Of a stretch of 64,000 nt of DNA, positions 60,229-64,000 are shown in pieces. The stretch's first letter is position 1. Every line of letters begins with the position of its first letter. The position numbers and the translations under genes are program-made. The notes below the pieces were generated by a model. The model had not been told where the DNA came from and made no database searches. It was given only the letters and a program-made list of their open reading frames with translations. Source of the DNA: Bacillota bacterium (GTDB lineage: Bacteria; Bacillota; UBA4882; UBA8346); contig JAEWZY010000066.1 in assembly GCA_023394955.1 (NCBI GenBank), positions 1 to 64,000 of the forward strand, read 5' to 3'.

Positions 60229-62101
60229 GTGACTCACCTTCACTTTTCAAAGGAATTTTTACCAGAAAAACGGTCTGTTGATCACTGTGTAAACGGATGG
60301 TCCCTCTTAAATTGTCGATACATTGTTTTACTAGACTTAGCCCAATTCCTTTATTTTTTCCTTCCTTGGTGGTAAAACCACGATGAAAGATTTGTCTTTT
60401 GATGGCGAATGGTATGCCGGGACCATTGTCCTTGACGACGATCGTTAAAAAGTGACCTCTGGGGAAGATTTTGATATATACTTCCTTGAGAGGCTGTTCA
60501 CTCCCGCGGAGCGCTTCAAAGGCATTTTCGATCAAATTACCGACAATGCAAACCAGTTCGTTATCGGGGATGGCGACTCCATGGGGGATATGACTGGAGC
60601 GGTCGATCTTAAATTTAATATTTAATTCCCTAGCCCGATTATATTTGCCAAGTAAAATTCCGGAGACCGCCGAGGTAGAAAAGGCGTTAGCCAGAAACGA
60701 GATTAAATCTTGGTGAGATTCGGTGGTTTCGTGTAAAAGCGCCAGAGCAGTTTCATATTTGCCTAGTTGAATAAGGCCGGAAATTGATTGGAGTTTATTT
60801 AAAAATTCATGAGTTTGAGAACGCAGGGCTTGAGTATAATTTTTAACCTCAACCAATTCTTCGGCTACTTTTTGAAACTCGGTAAGGTCCCGGAGGGTAA
60901 TCACTGCGCCGAGAATGCCGTTTTTAGTGTTAATCGGCACGCAGTTATAGACAATAACGCTTTCTCCAATTACCTGTTGTTGATTGAAAATGGCCGTCCC
61001 GGTTTCGAGAACTTTTTTCGTATTAAGGGCTTTAAAAAAAGCCTCCGCCGGCTGGCCGGCCATTTCTAAATCAGTAGGGAGAATATGTTGGGCCTGTTTA
61101 TTAATTAGAGTAATTGATCCTTCTTGATCGAGAGCGATAATTCCTTCAAAAGTAGATTGTAAAATGGTAGTGCTCTGATCGAGCAAGGATGCGATTTGAT
61201 TCGGCTCCATCCCAAAGATTGATCTTTTGATGTTGCGCGCTAAAATGTTTGCCCCAAAAAAACCAAAAACTAAACCAAAACCGGTTAGGGCAAAAAGAAA
61301 TAGTTTTTGGCGGAACAAACTTTCTAAAATCTCGGCCCGGCTGCGGGCAATCCCAACTATAGCATTGAAACCGGTATCGCTAGGAAAGGCGAAAAAGGTA
61401 TAGTCAAAGTCTTGAATACCGAGTTTGTTGCCTGGTAAGAAAAGAGTTTGATCCGGATTGTGAACTAGAAACGATTTGATTTGGTCTGTTAAGGAAATCG
61501 GTTTATTATTATGGGTAAATACTTGTTGATCGTTGAAGAATATCAAATCGCTATTCAGGACGGAAGAAAAATAAGATATCAAATTAGCGTCAACCAAAGT
61601 TCCCAGATTTAAATAGCCGACCATTTGATCGGCATAGTTGATCGGGGTAGTGGTAATTAAATAGGTTGTAACACCCCGTTGCGATAGGTAGGATTCACTC
61701 TGTTCGGAACCGGGCTTGCGAAATGGAACCGTAGTCGAGATACTGTTATAGGCGCGGTGGTTATCGGCTAATAAAGTTCCATTAGGATCGATGATTTCAA
61801 TTAAACTAAGATTATAATCGTCGGCGGTGAGTCTCAAGTAATAATGGAGTACGGCCTTTAACCGATCACGCGTGGTCAATCTGATAATATCCCGTTTGGT
61901 TTGAACATTAGAGCGGGTTATTTGTTCGTTGATGATGTTATCGATGGTTATTTTGAAACTTTGGTAAGTTACCTGGAGGGATTTTTCCACCTGACTTTCA
62001 AGTTCTTTTTGGAAAAAATGATTAGTGAAGATAAATACCGAGATCATCAGGATTATCAGGATTATTCCGAAATAGAGGTTGATCTTAGTAATTAAACGCA
62101 T
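60221..62101 (-). CDS. CitA/DctS-family sensor histidine kinase
   Basis: The protein has 627 aa from ATG 62101 (AAGGTG upstream). Helix 1 (about 7-27), a large extracytoplasmic sensor (about 30-265), helix 2 (FLFALTGFGLVFGFFGANIL), a PAS domain (about 315-415), then the phosphoacceptor SQTHEFLNKLQSISGLIQL of the Spo0B-like kinases and a HATPase (NLIENAFEAL; VKDNGPGIP; GIGLSLVKQ). It probably senses a carboxylate, with the DctP-like protein. Confidence 0.93.
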   Translation of the reverse strand: MRLITKINLYFGIILIILMISVFIFTNHFFQKELESQVEKSLQVTYQSFKITIDNIINEQITRSNVQTKRDIIRLTTRDRLKAVLHYYLRLTADDYNLSLIEIIDPNGTLLADNHRAYNSISTTVPFRKPGSEQSESYLSQRGVTTYLITTTPINYADQMVGYLNLGTLVDANLISYFSSVLNSDLIFFNDQQVFTHNNKPISLTDQIKSFLVHNPDQTLFLPGNKLGIQDFDYTFFAFPSDTGFNAIVGIARSRAEILESLFRQKLFLFALTGFGLVFGFFGANILARNIKRSIFGMEPNQIASLLDQSTTILQSTFEGIIALDQEGSITLINKQAQHILPTDLEMAGQPAEAFFKALNTKKVLETGTAIFNQQQVIGESVIVYNCVPINTKNGILGAVITLRDLTEFQKVAEELVEVKNYTQALRSQTHEFLNKLQSISGLIQLGKYETALALLHETTESHQDLISFLANAFSTSAVSGILLGKYNRARELNIKFKIDRSSHIPHGVAIPDNELVCIVGNLIENAFEALRGSEQPLKEVYIKIFPRGHFLTIVVKDNGPGIPFAIKRQIFHRGFTTKEGKNKGIGLSLVKQCIDNLRGTIRLHSDQQTVFLVKIPLKSEGESLG

Positions 62102-62364
62102 TTTTGCACCTTGACAGTTTTTAGTTGATTCGGCAAATAGGGACATTAAATAAAGTTATTTAATTTAAATACGAATCTATTAAAGATAAATTCTGCAAAA
62201 GGCCCCGAATTCCTGGCTGGATTTGAAAACATCGAAAAAGGAATTCGATCGAAAATGATCGCACAACCATTAAAATTGTTATATCTTTATAGATAAAGTG
62301 TTTCATTTTTTGAAAAAAAAACTTATAATAGATGTATAACATGTCCAAATAAGGGGGTATTGTT

Positions 62365-64000
62365 TTGTTCGGGAAGAAACAGGGATTGCACAGTTCGTTA
62401 AGGCTTACTGGTTTATTCTTAATGATGATGATTTTCATTTTTAGCGGGGAGACTTCATTGGCCATTGATTTTTTGGTGGATGACAACTTCAATTCTTTGC
62501 CGATCGGCTCCAAACCGTCAGGGTATGAGATTGAAGAGACTGCCGGCAGTGTTGAGATTGCCGAAACTCCGGAGCCCTATAATAGAAGTCTTTATTTATT
62601 CGATCCGGGGACTAGCAACATTAGGATTGTTAAACGGTTTAGACCGTTTAAAAAAAGATTTCGTAGTGATGGAGTCTTAATCTTAGAATTGTCTTTTATG
62701 CAACCCAGTTTGGGTAGTACCGCCAAAATAGTCCGGCTTACCGATGCGGAATGCTTGAAAGGACCGGAGCAGACTAATTCCGTGGTCCATTTGGAATCAA
62801 GATCGGGGGCGAAGATCGCCTATCGAACGCCGGACGGCAAATTTGTCAATATTGAAACCTATGAAAAGGATAAATGGTACAGATTTCGAATTGTAGCCGA
62901 TGTAAATAACCAAGTCGTTAACATTTACATAAACGGTATTTTAAGAGCGGAAAAAATCCCATTTTTAAAACCGGTTCAGGAGATTGGCGCGTTTGATTCT
63001 TATACTCCCGGCAGTAGCGACAAAAGCCATTATCTAGATAATATCCAAGTTTATGAGGGTTCAAAAGCGGATATGGAGGATCCCGGAATCTTCGAAAGCA
63101 TTGAAAGCACAACTACTCAAACGACTACTGCTTCGGTGAAAATTGCTTCAACCGAATCAGAGGTCATCGACGAATTGGAGTTGTTTGATTCCGAGAGATC
63201 CCGATATTGGTCGGTCCGCTCCAATATTCAAGTTAACGAGCAAATGTTCGGAGATCGCTCTTATCTAATCGCTTCTATGCCCGATAAGTATGCCGGTTAT
63301 GATTGGATTAGAACCGGCTGCGATTCCAAGAGGTTTTACGGTAAAGTAATGGCTTCTTTTAAAGTGAAAGAAGATGCCGCTGTATATATTGCCCACGACG
63401 ATCGAATCGTGGTCAAACCGGCTTGGATGGCGGATTGGAAAGATACCGGGGATGACCTGACCGATAACCAAACATCCCCCAAAGTGATTTATAGCATTTG
63501 GGAAAAGAGTTTTGCCGCAAATTCCGTTGTGACCTTGGGTGAAAACGGAGGCAACACCGGAGCTACTCAGTTTATAGTGATTGTCAAAGGGCAGAAAGGG
63601 CCGAAAGCCGCGGCTAAGCCTCTACCGGTCAGCGCTGCTCCGGTAACCTGGGGCGCTTGTCTGGGCCAGAAGCCGGAATGGTATTCCAGTAAGGAAGCGA
63701 TCCGGATTGCCGATAACGTCCTTTTCTATCAACGGGATACCGGCGGTTGGTTTAAAAATATCGATATGGCCCAGGAATTAACTGAAAAGAGCCGGCAGGC
63801 GCTGATGGTTGAGAAGAAAAATCTCAATGATTCAACCATCGATAATAATGCGACTACCGACCAGATTCAATATCTGGCTAAAGTTTACAATGCTACCAAG
63901 ATCGAGCGGTTTAAAGAGGGCTGTCTCAAGGGAATCGACTATTTATTAAAAGCCCAATACCCTAACGGCGGTTGGCCTCAATACTATCCGAAGGGTAATT
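62365..64000 (+). CDS. Secreted pectate lyase family 10, 3' end cut by window edge
   Basis: From TTG 62365 (AGGGGG seven nt upstream); 545 codons are present and the frame is still open. A signal peptide (about 12-33) precedes a beta-sandwich, LamG/CBM-like domain (about 35-235), a Thr/Ser linker, a second beta-rich region (about 255-410) and the start of a PL10 pectate lyase domain (GWFKNIDMAQEL; DNNATTDQIQYLAKVY; QYPNGGWPQYYP). It should cleave polygalacturonate outside the cell. Beside the TRAP and sensor genes it suggests pectin use. Confidence 0.88.
   Translation, partial: MFGKKQGLHSSLRLTGLFLMMMIFIFSGETSLAIDFLVDDNFNSLPIGSKPSGYEIEETAGSVEIAETPEPYNRSLYLFDPGTSNIRIVKRFRPFKKRFRSDGVLILELSFMQPSLGSTAKIVRLTDAECLKGPEQTNSVVHLESRSGAKIAYRTPDGKFVNIETYEKDKWYRFRIVADVNNQVVNIYINGILRAEKIPFLKPVQEIGAFDSYTPGSSDKSHYLDNIQVYEGSKADMEDPGIFESIESTTTQTTTASVKIASTESEVIDELELFDSERSRYWSVRSNIQVNEQMFGDRSYLIASMPDKYAGYDWIRTGCDSKRFYGKVMASFKVKEDAAVYIAHDDRIVVKPAWMADWKDTGDDLTDNQTSPKVIYSIWEKSFAANSVVTLGENGGNTGATQFIVIVKGQKGPKAAAKPLPVSAAPVTWGACLGQKPEWYSSKEAIRIADNVLFYQRDTGGWFKNIDMAQELTEKSRQALMVEKKNLNDSTIDNNATTDQIQYLAKVYNATKIERFKEGCLKGIDYLLKAQYPNGGWPQYYPKGN

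Noticed and set aside
1..64000. tRNA, rRNA and CRISPR signals
   Set aside because: Reading by eye found no convincing T-loop/acceptor pairs, rRNA cores or regularly spaced repeat-spacer units; a tool scan could still reveal a missed tRNA.

Overview
The window looks like chromosome of a spore-forming member of the Bacillota (Firmicutes). Supporting this are a CodY homologue, the nadK-argR-recN and iscS-iscU-mnmA clusters, ruvX / DUF1292 / mltG, yqeG-yqeH-aroE, topA-trmFO-xer-codY, a type J ribonuclease, AAGGAGG-type ribosome binding sites with many TTG/GTG starts, and a small Spo0E-like protein. Two genes argue for an outer membrane. One is a patatin esterase whose C-terminal half looks like a POTRA plus a surface-antigen beta-barrel ending in Phe; the other is a secretin-like protein. 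A diderm Bacillota lineage (for example near Limnochordia/Hydrogenispora) is my inference and was not tested. No rRNA, tRNA, CRISPR array or insertion sequence was seen.

Layout. 1-1139 (-): GH18 glycosidase with SH3 domain, cut by the window edge. 1497-4932: M16 peptidase, dUTPase, Spo0E-like protein, branched-chain aminotransferase. 5215-9988: TAXI-type TRAP transporter (binding protein, DUF1850 protein, fused permease) overlapping a eukaryote-type hexokinase. 10222-10896: collagen-like protein. 10989-11350: a gene-free stretch with a near-consensus promoter, a 15-bp stem joining its ends and a terminator, which I interpret as a structured ncRNA. 11514-16621: rmuC, a 52-aa membrane peptide, nadK, argR, recN. 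16773-18167: a TlpA-CcdA thiol-redox operon behind a perfect 24-bp palindrome overlapping its -10 box. 18299-20518: patatin/beta-barrel. 20621-28112: glnS, cheW, an RNA methyltransferase, a pseudouridine synthase, a lone CBM, a CheY-like regulator, a secreted protein, rarA. 28118-32029: Orr-like racemase, iscS, iscU, mnmA. 32111-37874: a small glycine-rich protein, a 12-copy 21-bp tandem repeat open in frame, an AI-2E-type permease, an AlkP-fold membrane protein and a baseplate-J-like protein. 37887-45680: AKR-ferredoxin fusion, ruvX, DUF1292, mltG, yqeG, yqeH, aroE, secretin, ComFB-like. 46144-55368: RNase J, an antisense zinc-ribbon gene, dprA, smg, topA, trmFO, xer, codY. 55447-64000: a DctPQM TRAP transporter (-), a second DctP-like protein (+), a CitA/DctS-type kinase and regulator (-), and the start of a family 10 pectate lyase (+).

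How parts work together. The last block reads as a uronate-scavenging locus: a secreted pectate lyase, a TRAP transporter, and a two-component system whose extra binding protein probably acts as an extracellular co-sensor, as DctB does for DctSR in Bacillus subtilis. CodY is encoded here, and a CodY-box-like sequence lies in the ilvE leader. The TlpA-CcdA pair looks controlled by a CsoR/CstR-type repressor that is not encoded in the window.
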